A stretch of DNA of 64,000 bases from an uncultured bacterium (GTDB taxonomy: Bacteria; Cyanobacteriota; Vampirovibrionia; Gastranaerophilales; Gastranaerophilaceae). Location of the stretch: the NCBI GenBank assembly GCA_949284415.1, contig CASDVM010000003.1, positions 1 to 64,000 on the forward strand. Direction: 5' to 3'. The notes beneath the pieces are model-generated. The model was not told the DNA's origin. It worked only from the letters and a program-made list of their open reading frames with translations, and ran no database searches. Shown in pieces: positions 42,388 through 51,958 of this stretch (position 1 is the stretch's first letter; each line of letters begins with the position of its first letter). Both the position numbers and the translations under genes were made by a program.

Positions 42388-42501
42388 AGATTTGACATCA
42401 TCAAGGCATGTTTCTGGTAGTATAAAATCCGAGGGTTGGTAATAATTTTTATTAGCCGAAACTGAAAATTTTCGTAAAATACCCCGAAAGGAACAGATTT
42501 A

Positions 42502-44082
42502 ATGAACAAAATTTTAATTGTACTTTTGACACTTTTATTTAACATTCAACAGGCAAATGCATTTAATATTGATGCATTTATGGATAAAAACGTGGCGCCG
42601 GTATCAGATGCGGTTGCGGCAATAATTTTCCATCCTGTTCATGTTTTTGGTGCAGATGTACCGATTATTATTTTCTGGATTTTATTTGCGGGTATATTTT
42701 TCACATTTTACCTCAGAGGTATTGCTGTCTGGGGATTTAAACATGCAATTGATTTAGTATTTAAACCTAAAAAATCAGAAGACGGTTCCGGAGAAGTTTC
42801 ATCATTTCAGGCTCTGATGACAGCATTGTCAGGTACAATAGGTTTGGGAAGTATTGCGGGTGTTGCAATTGCAATATCAATGGGCGGCCCCGGAGCAGCT
42901 TTTTGGATTATTGTCGGCGCGCTTCTCGGGATGTCATTAAAATTTGTAGAAGCAGCATTAGCTGTAAAGTACAGAAGATTTAACCTTGACGGCTCAATAT
43001 CAGGCGGGCCTATGCATTATATGGCGCATGGTCTTACAAGAAAAAAACTCAGATGGCTCGGTCAGCCTTTATCAGTAATATTTGCAATACTTTGTATCTG
43101 CGGGGGTATTACGGGCGGAAACATGATTCAAATAAATCAGGCAGCCAATCAGTTTGTTAATGTCTGCGGAGGAGCAAACGGTCCTATGCATGGAATGCAC
43201 TGGCTGATAGGCCTTGGTATGGCAATTGTTGTCGGCTTAATTGTTATCGGCGGGATTAAAAATATCGTTAAAGTTACAGAAAAGATTGTGCCTTTAAAAA
43301 TTTTTATATACCTGTTTGCGGCAATGGCAGTTATTGTATGCAACTTTAAACTTATTCCGCATGCAGCATGGGTCATTGTTAAAGAAGCTTTCAAACCGGA
43401 ATCCGTTTACGGCGGGATGTTTGTTGCAATGATTATGGGTCTGAGACGTTCAGTTCAGTCAAACGAAGCAGGTACAGGATCTGCCCCGATTGTTTACGCC
43501 ACTGTTAAAACTGATGAACCTTTATCACAGGGGTTTGTAGCATTGCTTGATCCTTTCTTAACAGGTTTTATGTGTACCCTGACTGCTTTTGCAATAGTAA
43601 TTACAGGGGTTTACCAAACTCATGCAGGACAGACTTCAGGTATTGAAATGACATCAGATGCTATTTCATCAGTTATGCCTTTCTTCCCGACTCTATTAGC
43701 AGGTATTGTTCTTTTATACGCTTTATCGACAATTATAAGCTGGGCATATTACGGGCAGAAATCTTGGAACTTCCTATTCGGTGAAGGAAAGAAAAGAACA
43801 CTGACATTCCAGTTTATTTACTGCGGATTTATTCTAATCGGTTCTGTATTAAACGTAACATCGGTTATCAATATTACTGATGCAATGATGATTGCAATGT
43901 CCGTACCGAATATTATTGCAATGTATATTCTGGCTCCTGAAATTAAAAAAGATTTAGCGGAATACTGCAGAATACATCAACTCGGCAAATTAATCAACCG
44001 CGACTGGTTAAAGCCGGCTGAAGTAACTGTTGAAAGTGATGAAGAAGATGAGGTAACATGTCAGATCAACAAATTATCATAA
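42502..44082 (+). CDS. Sodium:amino-acid symporter, AGCS family (alanine/glycine type)
   Basis: 526 residues, about ten transmembrane helices. The AGCS signature region is LSGTIGLGSIAGVAIAISMG, then GGPGAAFWIIVGALLGMSLK and FVEAALAVKYR. MGLRRSVQSNEAGTGSAPI is in the middle. It imports alanine or glycine with Na+. The N-terminus (1-20) is signal-peptide-like. aaaggaacag precedes the ATG. The ACT-domain gene overlaps its end by 25 nt, which suggests coupled control. Confidence 0.93.
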   Translation: MNKILIVLLTLLFNIQQANAFNIDAFMDKNVAPVSDAVAAIIFHPVHVFGADVPIIIFWILFAGIFFTFYLRGIAVWGFKHAIDLVFKPKKSEDGSGEVSSFQALMTALSGTIGLGSIAGVAIAISMGGPGAAFWIIVGALLGMSLKFVEAALAVKYRRFNLDGSISGGPMHYMAHGLTRKKLRWLGQPLSVIFAILCICGGITGGNMIQINQAANQFVNVCGGANGPMHGMHWLIGLGMAIVVGLIVIGGIKNIVKVTEKIVPLKIFIYLFAAMAVIVCNFKLIPHAAWVIVKEAFKPESVYGGMFVAMIMGLRRSVQSNEAGTGSAPIVYATVKTDEPLSQGFVALLDPFLTGFMCTLTAFAIVITGVYQTHAGQTSGIEMTSDAISSVMPFFPTLLAGIVLLYALSTIISWAYYGQKSWNFLFGEGKKRTLTFQFIYCGFILIGSVLNVTSVINITDAMMIAMSVPNIIAMYILAPEIKKDLAEYCRIHQLGKLINRDWLKPAEVTVESDEEDEVTCQINKLS

Positions 44083-44336
44083 CGGTTTCAGGCATAGATA
44101 AAGTCGGCATCGTTGCTAAAGTTTCATCAGTGCTGGCCGAATACGAAGTTAACATTGAAGATATTAAACAAACTCTTATGCAGGGACACTTTGTCATGTT
44201 TATGCTCTGCAATATTGAAAAATCAAAATTTCCTTTTAAAGAGATAAAAGAAGCTTTAACAAAAACAGGAGAAGAGCTCGGGATGGAAATCTGGGTTCAA
44301 AGAAAAGAAATTTTTGACAATATGCACAATATATAA
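44058..44336 (+). CDS. ACT domain protein (UPF0237 type)
   Basis: 92 residues, one ACT domain (IIITVSGIDKVGIVAKVSSV, then NIEDIKQTLMQGHFVMFML). The C-terminus ends EIWVQRKEIFDNMHNI. This is the family of small regulatory ACT proteins that bind amino acids. Being coupled to an amino-acid symporter (start 25 nt inside it, ATGAGGTAACATG arrangement), it may sense the imported amino acid. The usual UPF0210 partner is not present. Confidence 0.9.
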   Translation: MSDQQIIITVSGIDKVGIVAKVSSVLAEYEVNIEDIKQTLMQGHFVMFMLCNIEKSKFPFKEIKEALTKTGEELGMEIWVQRKEIFDNMHNI

Positions 44337-44475
44337 AGCATTTTTTTATGTTATAATTAAAGTATCTGAATGGATATTTGATATTTAGTAAAATTTTGTA
44401 AATAAACCCGCAAATTTTAATCTTTAAGACCGTTAAATAAATAATTGATAGTTATTTGAAGAAGGTTTATACCGT

Positions 44476-45354
44476 ATGATAACAAGGATCACTCAGCTAA
44501 ATACAAGCTTTTGTGCTGATAATAAAACTATAAACGTAGATGGTGAATATAGAGACCCTTTAATGAGATGGCCGCTTCGGGGTGCTGCATTTACAAACGA
44601 AGTAGGTGAAGCTTTACGCCCTATCATAGGCGAATATGCTACTTTGAGCTGGATTCCTGCCCTTATGTATATCGGTGCAGATATTTATGACAAATATAAA
44701 AATAATAATACGGAATACAGCCCGAATTCAAAAAGGTGTTTAAAACAAGCAATTTTTCAGGGTATGGCAAGTATATTTCTCCCACTGGTTGCCGTAAAAG
44801 CAGGACAAAAAGTTTTTTCACAGTTCGGAAAATTATCTGAAGATAAAATAACTATAAATTCTAAAGAGCAAGTTTCACGAACTGCGCAAGAATTCATTGC
44901 TAACGGTAAAATGCATGCATTTGACGGAAAAGATGAAGAATGCGTAAAAGATTTTCTTGACAGAGTTTCAAATAATATGGATTTTAAACACAGAAAAAAG
45001 TTCTTTAGGATTTTTCATATAGACAAAAAGGAAAATATTGCAAGGTATGCGGAAAATTCCATAAAAGATTTAATTACATTAAGAAAAGAACTTCTCAATC
45101 CTACAGGTAAAATAAAAAACGGCAATTGGTACTCATCCTTTCTCAAGTATCTTAAGAGCGGACAGACTGAAAATGTTGCGATTAAGAGCGTCTTAAGCAA
45201 ATTCCAAAAAAGCAAAATGATGAAAGGCAAATTTATTAAAACAATCGGCGGTTTTGCCGCACTTGGGATCGCTATAAAACCTATAGACAATTTTGTAGAA
45301 AATGTTCTCATAGGTAAATATGTAGGTCCTGGCATTGACAATTTTAAGAAATAA
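44476..45354 (+). CDS. Hypothetical membrane-associated protein (Gastranaerophilales family)
   Basis: 292 residues. The N-terminal part (PLMRWPLRGAAFTNEVGEAL, then RPIIGEYATLSWIPALMYIG and ADIYDKYKN) is, from memory, a family restricted to Gastranaerophilales. It contains two hydrophobic helices (LMYIGADIYDKY, IFQGMASIFLPLVAVKAG). Residues about 150-250 are basic and helical. A third hydrophobic segment (TIGGFAALGIAIKP) is near the end. gaagaaggtt precedes the ATG. Function unknown. Confidence 0.75.
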   Translation: MITRITQLNTSFCADNKTINVDGEYRDPLMRWPLRGAAFTNEVGEALRPIIGEYATLSWIPALMYIGADIYDKYKNNNTEYSPNSKRCLKQAIFQGMASIFLPLVAVKAGQKVFSQFGKLSEDKITINSKEQVSRTAQEFIANGKMHAFDGKDEECVKDFLDRVSNNMDFKHRKKFFRIFHIDKKENIARYAENSIKDLITLRKELLNPTGKIKNGNWYSSFLKYLKSGQTENVAIKSVLSKFQKSKMMKGKFIKTIGGFAALGIAIKPIDNFVENVLIGKYVGPGIDNFKK

Positions 45355-45411
45355 CATCTTCAATAAAATGTGGCTTTAATAAAAAGCACAGCCGCCTCAC
45401 AAATGATTTAT

Positions 45412-46149
45412 TTACAAGTTATTTGACAAAAAATCCATAAGTATTTTATCACGTGATTTAATAGTTTTTAAAACGTAATTATAATCGTTAATTGATAAAA
45501 GATTATATTCTTCAGTAATTTCATACGCAACTTGTTCAGGTGAAACATTCTGTTCAAGTTTTTGCAAATGTAAAAGAATATTTTTTTGTTCTTGTAAATC
45601 TAAATTATATTTTTCCGCTAAATTATTGCATACCAGATTGTTTTCCACAATTTTTACGGCAGACGTACGTATAGTATTAAAAAGACTTTCATCCTCTTCT
45701 AATGCTTCTGAAAATTTTTTTACTGCGTATTTTTTTATAAAAAAATCATCCAGTTTTTCAATTTTTTCATCGGATAAATTAAGTCCTTCTGCTACAGTGT
45801 CAATAAATGAATCTATAAGTTCTGCGTTGTCGCAGAATGCACAAAGGTCTTCTGTCGAAGAATAATTATTCTTTTTCAAAAATCTATTAACAATTTTTTT
45901 TAATTTATCACTATCTTCGCTGGATAACTCTAAGTCTTTTGAGATGTCATTAAAAAAAGTTTTATCAAATTCATTAAAATCATCATTATTAATCCCTGTG
46001 AATTTTACCTGACTTCTGCCAAAAAATTCCAACCGGTTTAATTCATTATTAATACTGATTTGTTTGCCTTTTTGTTCTGTCGTAGAACTATAAATATTTT
46101 TCAGTGCATAATTATTATAATTAAAACAATTTATACTCTTAATTTGCAT
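45412..46149 (-). CDS. Hypothetical protein with VKFTG motif
   Basis: 245 residues from the ATG at 46149; a longer start at 46185 is possible but would run into the GH57 promoter. The N-terminal MQIKSINCFNYNNYALKNIY and RSQVKFTGINND are typical of uncharacterised Gastranaerophilales proteins, from memory. The body is acidic and helical, with a recurring SxEDxDKLKKIVNRFLKK and LNLSDEKIEKLDDFFIKK pattern. No enzymatic motif. Function unknown. Confidence 0.65.
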   Translation of the reverse strand: MQIKSINCFNYNNYALKNIYSSTTEQKGKQISINNELNRLEFFGRSQVKFTGINNDDFNEFDKTFFNDISKDLELSSEDSDKLKKIVNRFLKKNNYSSTEDLCAFCDNAELIDSFIDTVAEGLNLSDEKIEKLDDFFIKKYAVKKFSEALEEDESLFNTIRTSAVKIVENNLVCNNLAEKYNLDLQEQKNILLHLQKLEQNVSPEQVAYEITEEYNLLSINDYNYVLKTIKSRDKILMDFLSNNL

Positions 46150-46220
46150 ATTGGTATTAAAAACTGATAAAATAATTTTTGCCATTTGTAAAAATTTTTG
46201 TTACAATTATAAATATAATG

Positions 46221-48443
46221 ATGAGCCAAACGAAAAAGTTGTCTATAGCATTCTACTGGCACATGCACCAGCCTGTTTATCAGCTTTCGCCGCAGGGAGA
46301 CTATTTAATGCCGTGGGTGAGACTGCACGCCGTTAAAGATTATCTTGATATGGTGCTTATTTTAAACAAGTTTAAAAATTTAAAATTAAACTTTAACCTT
46401 GTTCCGGTTTTGCTGGATGCTCTAATTGATTACGGCCAAAATGAAATGCATGATATCCATTCAAGGCTTACCGTTACTGATATTGAAGATTTAACTGATG
46501 ATGACAAAGAATTTATTATAAACAATTTTTTTGATGCAAATTTTCACTCAATGATTTTACCAAATGAAAGATATCACAGCCTTTATCAAAAATATCAGCT
46601 GGGTGAAGAAAATGATATCAATATTTTTTCCGCGCAGGAATATTCAGACCTTATGGCATATTTTAACCTTGTATGGTTTGATCCTATATATAAAAATATG
46701 TATCCGGAGCTGAAAAAACTGATTAAAAAAGGGAAAAACTATACACTTGATGACAGGATTAAAATTATAGAAATCCAGAGAGATATAATAAGAAAAATTA
46801 TCCCTGCATATAAGGAATTTATCAAAAAAAATAAAATTGAAGTTACGACAAGTCCTTATTATCATCCGATTTTGCCCATTCTGCTTGATATAAAAAGCAT
46901 AAAAAAATCTGCACAGAGCGAACTTCCTTCTAATCTTAAAATGGAACTTGATGCAAAAATGCAGACGAAAATGGCGCTTGACAGGGTTGAAGAACTTTTA
47001 GGCAAACGTCCGCAAGGTATTTGGCCTTCCGAACAGTGTATCAATTCAAAAGTTACCGAGATGCTGAAAGAACTCGGAGTAAAATGGACAATATCAGATG
47101 AGGGGATTCTGTCTAATTCCATCAAATTTGAATTTGTACGCGATTTCAGAGGTTATCTGGAAGATCCGTACCACCTTCTGAAATCTTATGATTATAAAGG
47201 ACTGGATATAATATTCAGAGATTCTGTAATCCCAAACTTAATCGGGTTTGAATACCCTAACCATCCCGCAGAAGCTGCCGCAAACGATTTGTACGACAGG
47301 ATAAAGGTTACACAGAGCAAACTTTTATCATCCCCTGATGAACACCATTTGCTTACAATTGCAATGGACGGCGAAAACTGCTGGGAAAACTACACTGAAG
47401 ACGGTGCCGTATTTTTACAAACAATATATTCGCTGATTGAAAACGACCCGACACTTGAAACAGTTCTCATAAGCGATTACCTTGAAAAAGATACACCGAA
47501 AACTTTGAATAAACTGAGTCCCGGTTCCTGGATTAACAGAAACTTCAAACTCTGGATTGACGAACCTTTAAAAAATCTTGCATGGACATATTTAAAACAG
47601 GTAAGAGATGATTTTTGCGCGTTTGTAAAACAAAATCCGCTTCATCCTAACATTGAGGCTGCAAGACGCGAGCTTTTTATCTGTGAGGGCAGCGACTGGT
47701 TCTGGTGGTACGGAGAACCGAACGATTCAGGACGTGACAACATTTTTGATTATATTTTTAGAGAACATTTAAAAAATATTTATCTTTATCTCGGGCTTGA
47801 ACCTCCCAAATATCTTGACACACCGCTTTTATCCGCAATATCAAAACCGTCAAGATACCCAAAAGGTGAATTCACTCCTGTTTTAGACGGGAAAGAACAC
47901 GATGATGAAACCTGGCTCAACGCAGGATGTATTAAAATTCCTGACGGACCTGTACTTGATGAATTTAAGTTTTTTGACAAAATATGTTTCGGTTATGACA
48001 GGGATAATTTATATTTAAGGTTTTATATTAATGAATACAACAAGAAGGCTGTAACAAACTCCAAACGTGTAAATCAAATGTATGTTTATATGAGAAATCA
48101 AAATAAACGCCAGTCGCTTTCTCCGATAAGGATTATACAAAAAGCTGAAAGTATTCTGCCTATTTCTAAAGAAAAATTCCATAATGAAATGCAAATTTCA
48201 ATATATGACGGGGAAATTAATCTTGTCCGTCTTGTAAAAGCACTCCCGAACAATTTATGGGCAATAACATCTTCCAAAAATATTACGGCAATATATGACA
48301 AAGTTGTGGATGTCAGTATTCCTTTTGATGACATAGGAATAGAAAAAGGGGATACTCTTGAATTCCTGTTTATCAATGCAGCATACGGTGTTAAAGATTA
48401 CTTTATACCAAACGAAATGCTTTTGACAATTAAACGAATGTAA
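46221..48443 (+). CDS. Glycoside hydrolase family 57 (alpha-amylase/4-alpha-glucanotransferase type)
   Basis: 740 residues from the ATG at 46221 (TATAAA 7 nt upstream; an ATG at 46218 is also possible). GH57 marks are FYWHMHQPVYQL at the N-terminus, GIWPSEQCIN with the putative nucleophile Glu, and the MDGENCWENY block. It probably degrades or builds alpha-glucan (glycogen). The C-terminal 200 residues (PVLDGKEHDDETWLNAGCIK...) are a beta-rich extra domain. No signal peptide, so it is cytoplasmic. Confidence 0.92.
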   Translation: MSQTKKLSIAFYWHMHQPVYQLSPQGDYLMPWVRLHAVKDYLDMVLILNKFKNLKLNFNLVPVLLDALIDYGQNEMHDIHSRLTVTDIEDLTDDDKEFIINNFFDANFHSMILPNERYHSLYQKYQLGEENDINIFSAQEYSDLMAYFNLVWFDPIYKNMYPELKKLIKKGKNYTLDDRIKIIEIQRDIIRKIIPAYKEFIKKNKIEVTTSPYYHPILPILLDIKSIKKSAQSELPSNLKMELDAKMQTKMALDRVEELLGKRPQGIWPSEQCINSKVTEMLKELGVKWTISDEGILSNSIKFEFVRDFRGYLEDPYHLLKSYDYKGLDIIFRDSVIPNLIGFEYPNHPAEAAANDLYDRIKVTQSKLLSSPDEHHLLTIAMDGENCWENYTEDGAVFLQTIYSLIENDPTLETVLISDYLEKDTPKTLNKLSPGSWINRNFKLWIDEPLKNLAWTYLKQVRDDFCAFVKQNPLHPNIEAARRELFICEGSDWFWWYGEPNDSGRDNIFDYIFREHLKNIYLYLGLEPPKYLDTPLLSAISKPSRYPKGEFTPVLDGKEHDDETWLNAGCIKIPDGPVLDEFKFFDKICFGYDRDNLYLRFYINEYNKKAVTNSKRVNQMYVYMRNQNKRQSLSPIRIIQKAESILPISKEKFHNEMQISIYDGEINLVRLVKALPNNLWAITSSKNITAIYDKVVDVSIPFDDIGIEKGDTLEFLFINAAYGVKDYFIPNEMLLTIKRM

Positions 48444-48524
48444 CAATATCTTAACATGACAGGGCAATAATCTAAAGTTTTTTTATTGTCTGCCGTTAAT
48501 AAAAACAGCAAAGGGAAATTATAT

Positions 48525-48710
48525 ATGGTTGAATTTAACAGTGATATACCAAAAGGATTACCGCAATTAGATAAAGATTACTGGGACAAGCAAAAAAGCG
48601 GAAAAAGCGCCGATAATCAAAATCAAAATCCGCTTTTTGATATAAATACAAAATTTACTCTTGAAAACGACCTTTCAAAAATTTCAGTTTTCAACGGTAA
48701 CAAAAAATAG
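48525..48710 (+). CDS. Small hypothetical protein
   Basis: 61 residues, from the ATG at 48525 with AAAGGGA upstream; a TTG 39 nt earlier is less likely. Sequence MVEFNSDIPKGLPQLDKDYW, then a Gln/Asn-rich hydrophilic run and NKK at the end. It has no hydrophobic core, so it may be disordered. It lies 81 bp after the GH57 gene and is followed by a strong bidirectional terminator. Function unknown. Confidence 0.6.
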   Translation: MVEFNSDIPKGLPQLDKDYWDKQKSGKSADNQNQNPLFDINTKFTLENDLSKISVFNGNKK

Positions 48711-48746
48711 ATTTTATATTTTCCTCCTTTTCCTCGATATTACAAA

Positions 48747-48779
48747 AAAGAACCTTTTACAATTAAAGGTTCTTTTTTT
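48747..48779. terminator. Bidirectional terminator before dut
   Basis: AAAGAACCTTT and AAAGGTTCTTT form an 11-bp stem with a 7-nt loop. A-runs lie on the left and T-runs on the right, so it can stop transcription from either side. Confidence 0.9.
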
Positions 48780-48798
48780 ACACTAAAATTATTAAATA

Positions 48799-49236
48799 TT
48801 ATTTTCCTGTAGATCCAAAACCGCCTTCGCCGCGGGAAGTTGCGGAAAGCTCAACAGCAACTTTGATTTCTGCCTGCTCTACACGAGCAATAATCATCTG
48901 TGCAATTCTTTCGTCAGGCTGAATTGTGTATGTTTCGTTAGAAATATTTACAACAGGTACGCAAACTTCTCCTCTGTAATCTTCATCAATAGTTCCGACA
49001 CAGTTAATCAGCGTAATTCCGTGCTTAATAGATAAGCCTGAACGTGGTCTTATCTGTGCTTCGTACCCGTGCTCAAGTTCAATCTTCAAACCTGTAGGGA
49101 TTAACGCTCTTTCCAGCGGTTTTAAAGTAACAGGTTCAGATATTGCAGCGCATAAATCCATGCCTGCTGCACCTTCTGTTTTATATTCGGGTAAGAATTT
49201 GTTATGCGGTAATCTTTCAATTTTTAATACTGTCAT
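48799..49236 (-). CDS. dut: dUTP diphosphatase
   Basis: 145 residues from the ATG at 49236 with tggagaaaat upstream; a longer frame to 49269 has no ribosome site. All five dUTPase motifs are present, including motif 1 AAGMDLCA, motif 2 [11 protein letters not shown], motif 3 [14 protein letters not shown], and motif 5 [11 protein letters not shown]. It converts dUTP to dUMP, keeping uracil out of DNA and feeding thymidylate synthesis. Homotrimer expected. Monocistronic by context. Confidence 0.96.
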   Translation of the reverse strand: MTVLKIERLPHNKFLPEYKTEGAAGMDLCAAISEPVTLKPLERALIPTGLKIELEHGYEAQIRPRSGLSIKHGITLINCVGTIDEDYRGEVCVPVVNISNETYTIQPDERIAQMIIARVEQAEIKVAVELSATSRGEGGFGSTGK

Positions 49237-49356
49237 ATTTTCTCCACTGTAAGAATAACTTAGTATCATACCAATAAAATCTTATAAGCAATCCTCTTAT
49301 ATTGATTTATATTATACCACAATTAAAGCGGCTCAAATCCAAAATTATAATAAAAT

Positions 49357-49387
49357 AAAAAAGTCCGGTTTTCTCCGGACTTTTTTT
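49357..49387 (-). terminator. Terminator of the hcp/cupin operon
   Basis: AAGTCCGG, a 6-nt loop, CCGGACTT, with T-runs on both sides. It lies 6 bp after the cupin stop. Confidence 0.9.
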
Positions 49388-49392
49388 AGAGT

Positions 49393-49698
49393 CTATATTT
49401 TTATTAAAAAGAATTTACTATCTTTCAGCGCCAGAACTTTATGTTCACAATCCTTTTTGAACATCAAAATTTCTCCTTTACCGACTTTAAATTTTTCCGC
49501 GTCAAAATGAAGCTCAATTTCTCCGTCAAGAATATATACGGCTGCATCAGATATTGATGTGTGGGTATCTATAATTTCATTTTTTTTAATTGCAATAACA
49601 GACAGACTATTATCATTGTCCTCCATTAAAACTTCACGCTTAAATTTTTCATCGCCTAAATCAACAATCTCTTTTGCTTTTAATACGTTATAATACAT
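49393..49698 (-). CDS. Cupin domain protein
   Basis: 101 residues, a single cupin barrel: NDNSLSVIAIKKNEIIDTHT, AVYILDGEIELHFDAEKFKV, then GKGEILMFKKDCEHKVLAL. Metal-site residues fit His in DTHT, Glu in GEIEL and His in EHKV. It starts 30 nt after hcp (same strand), so it is probably co-transcribed. It may be a redox- or metal-sensing protein working with hcp. tataaaggaggg precedes the ATG. Confidence 0.88.
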   Translation of the reverse strand: MYYNVLKAKEIVDLGDEKFKREVLMEDNDNSLSVIAIKKNEIIDTHTSISDAAVYILDGEIELHFDAEKFKVGKGEILMFKKDCEHKVLALKDSKFFLIKI

Positions 49699-49728
49699 TT
49701 TCCCTCCTTTATATATTTTATTTCTTAA

Positions 49729-51261
49729 TTATTCGAAAATTTCTTTTAAATCCTGTTGTGGTGTTGTGATAGGCTTAATTTTAAATTTATCGGCCAGAAA
49801 ATTCATAATATTGGGTGATACAAATGCAGGCAGTGTCGGGCCGAGTCTAATATTTTCAATCCCGAGATATAAAAGTGTTAAAAGAATGCATACGGCTTTT
49901 TGTTCATACCATGAAAGCACAAGTGTTAGAGGCAGTTCATTGACAGTACAATTAAAAACTTTAGCAAGCTCTACAGCTACTTTTATGGCGGAATATGCAT
50001 CGTTGCATTGTCCCATATCCAAAAGTCTGGGTATCCCGTTAATTTCGCCCAAATCCATATCGTTAAAACGGAATTTACCGCAGGCCAGAGTTAAAATAAG
50101 CGTATCAGAAGGTGCCTTTTCAACAAATTCCGTATAATAATTTCTCCCCGGTCTTGCACCATCGCATCCGCCGACAAGAAATATATGTTTTAGTTGTCCT
50201 GATTTAACAGCATCAATAACTTTATCAGCCACAGACAATACCGTATTATGAGCAAATCCGGTGGTTAAAACATCTCCCCCGTTAATCCCTGTCATTTTAT
50301 GAAATTCTTTATACCCGCCAAGTTCTAATGCCTTATTTATAACAGGTGTAAAATCCTTATTTTTATCTATATGAATCATGTCAGGATATTGAACTACAGA
50401 TGTTGTAAAAACTCTATCCGCATAACTTTCTTTTACAGGCATCAGACAGTTTGTCGTAAATAATACGGGGGCAGGAATATTTTCAAATTCCTTCTGCTGG
50501 TTTTGCCAGGCTGTGCCAAAATTCCCTTTAAGATGCGGATATTTTTTTAATTCAGGATAAGCATGGCACGGAAGCATTTCTCCATGCGTGTAAATATTTA
50601 TTCCTTTGTCTTTTGTTTGCTCCAAAAGTAGTGCCATATCATGCAAATCATGCCCCGAAACTATAATAAAAGGTCCGGGTTCTATATTGGTGCTGACTTT
50701 TGTCGGAACAGGGTTGCCGTAAGTTTCTGTATTCGCTCTGTCAAGAAGCTCCATGCATTTAAGGTTTATTTCTCCTGTTTTTAAAACAAGTGCTGTGAGA
50801 TCTTCGCTACTTAAATCCCGAGAAATTTTTTGAAGCGCCTCGTAAAAAAATTTGTCCACATCATCGTCTCTATAACCAAGAACTCTTGCATGATGTGCAT
50901 AAGCAGCCATTCCTTTGAGCCCGAATAATATTAATGACTTAAGGCTTCTTATATCTTCATCTGCGTTCCATATATTTTGAACATCAAACTTATTATCACA
51001 GTTTAATGAGCTGTTAACTTCTTCTATCAAAATTTCTATAGATGCATTATCAAAATTAACATTGGTTACGGTTGTAAAAAGTCCGTCTATTATTAATTCG
51101 GTATTTTTATCATTTTCTTCCGCACAGTTTGCAAGGTTAATAAGCGAATTTACCAGTTCATCCTGCAGATTTGCGGTATCTGCTTTTTTCCCGCAGACAC
51201 CGTTTAAGGTACATCCCTTGCCCAGAGATGTCTGCTCGCACTGAAAACAAAACATAGACAT
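49729..51261 (-). CDS. hcp: Hybrid cluster protein (Hcp)
   Basis: 510 residues from the ATG at 51261 (ggaggggaa upstream). The N-terminal cluster binding is Cys5, Cys8, Cys17 and Cys23 (MFCFQCEQTS...GCTLNGVC). The hybrid cluster ligands follow in the body (His, Glu, Cys; e.g. VSGHDLHD, MLPCHAYPELK, TTNCLMP, GGCDGARPGRNYYTEF). Hcp reduces nitric oxide and hydroxylamine, mostly in anaerobes, for nitrosative-stress defence. In operon with the cupin gene downstream. Confidence 0.95.
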   Translation of the reverse strand: MSMFCFQCEQTSLGKGCTLNGVCGKKADTANLQDELVNSLINLANCAEENDKNTELIIDGLFTTVTNVNFDNASIEILIEEVNSSLNCDNKFDVQNIWNADEDIRSLKSLILFGLKGMAAYAHHARVLGYRDDDVDKFFYEALQKISRDLSSEDLTALVLKTGEINLKCMELLDRANTETYGNPVPTKVSTNIEPGPFIIVSGHDLHDMALLLEQTKDKGINIYTHGEMLPCHAYPELKKYPHLKGNFGTAWQNQQKEFENIPAPVLFTTNCLMPVKESYADRVFTTSVVQYPDMIHIDKNKDFTPVINKALELGGYKEFHKMTGINGGDVLTTGFAHNTVLSVADKVIDAVKSGQLKHIFLVGGCDGARPGRNYYTEFVEKAPSDTLILTLACGKFRFNDMDLGEINGIPRLLDMGQCNDAYSAIKVAVELAKVFNCTVNELPLTLVLSWYEQKAVCILLTLLYLGIENIRLGPTLPAFVSPNIMNFLADKFKIKPITTPQQDLKEIFE

Positions 51262-51358
51262 ATAAATTCCCCTCCGTATCAACAAAAACTAATTTAACCG
51301 AAAAATAAAAAAACAATATTATTCTATCTGATTTCAAATAGGGTAATCTTTTAATTCA

Positions 51359-51856
51359 TTATTCGCCTTGTTTATACAGCTTCCATGGAGTGCATCTCGG
51401 GAGCCACATAGGCACATTCTTCTTGTATATTCTGTAATCCTCTCCAAAATTATTTTCAAGTTGTCTTTCTTCAAAAACATAAAAATAAATGTTATTTATT
51501 ATAAAAAACAAAATCGCCCACAAGAAAATTTGAACTGCATTTAAAAGAAAATATTCTGAAATCAAAATAAATAAAATACCAATAATCATAGGATTTCTTA
51601 CATAACAGTAAGGACCTTTTACAACAAGTTTTTTAGGCGGATTCCATGGAGCTAATGTACCTTTACCCACACTGTTAAACAATTTCATTGTCCGGACTGC
51701 CAAGAATAATCCTGAAACCAGCAATAAAATACCTGGAATTAAAAAAACTTTATCAGGTTTAATGTAGTGATAATCAGTAAAATATAATATTAAAGCAGGA
51801 ATTACAACCACTACATTAAACGGCAATATAAGTATTGTTTTTAACCATTCAAACAT
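51359..51856 (-). CDS. Isoprenylcysteine carboxyl methyltransferase family (PEMT-like) membrane protein
   Basis: 165 residues with about four transmembrane helices. The ICMT/PEMT signature (AdoMet-binding) is VVKGPYCYVRNPMIIGILFI, then a helix, and EERQLENNFGEDYRIYKKNV ending PMWLPR. It methylates an unknown lipid or protein substrate. A TATAAT 6 nt before the ATG suggests a leaderless transcript. Transcribed leftward from its own promoter. Confidence 0.9.
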   Translation of the reverse strand: MFEWLKTILILPFNVVVVIPALILYFTDYHYIKPDKVFLIPGILLLVSGLFLAVRTMKLFNSVGKGTLAPWNPPKKLVVKGPYCYVRNPMIIGILFILISEYFLLNAVQIFLWAILFFIINNIYFYVFEERQLENNFGEDYRIYKKNVPMWLPRCTPWKLYKQGE

Positions 51857-51958
51857 AATATGATTATATTATAAAATTTTGTGGAATTAGCAAATCCGGT
51901 CTGATTAGTGTGGATTTTTAATGAGCAATTTTATAATACAAACGTATAAAAATTTGTA

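Noticed and set aside
42388-42501. Riboswitch before the AGCS symporter
   Set aside because: The leader can form a small AT-rich hairpin (GGTAATAA/TTATTAGCC) but does not match the glycine or glutamine (glnA) consensus I know.
46150-46185. Longer start for the VKFTG protein
   Set aside because: No ribosome site, and it would overlap the divergent GH57 promoter; the shorter start fits the family's usual N-terminus.
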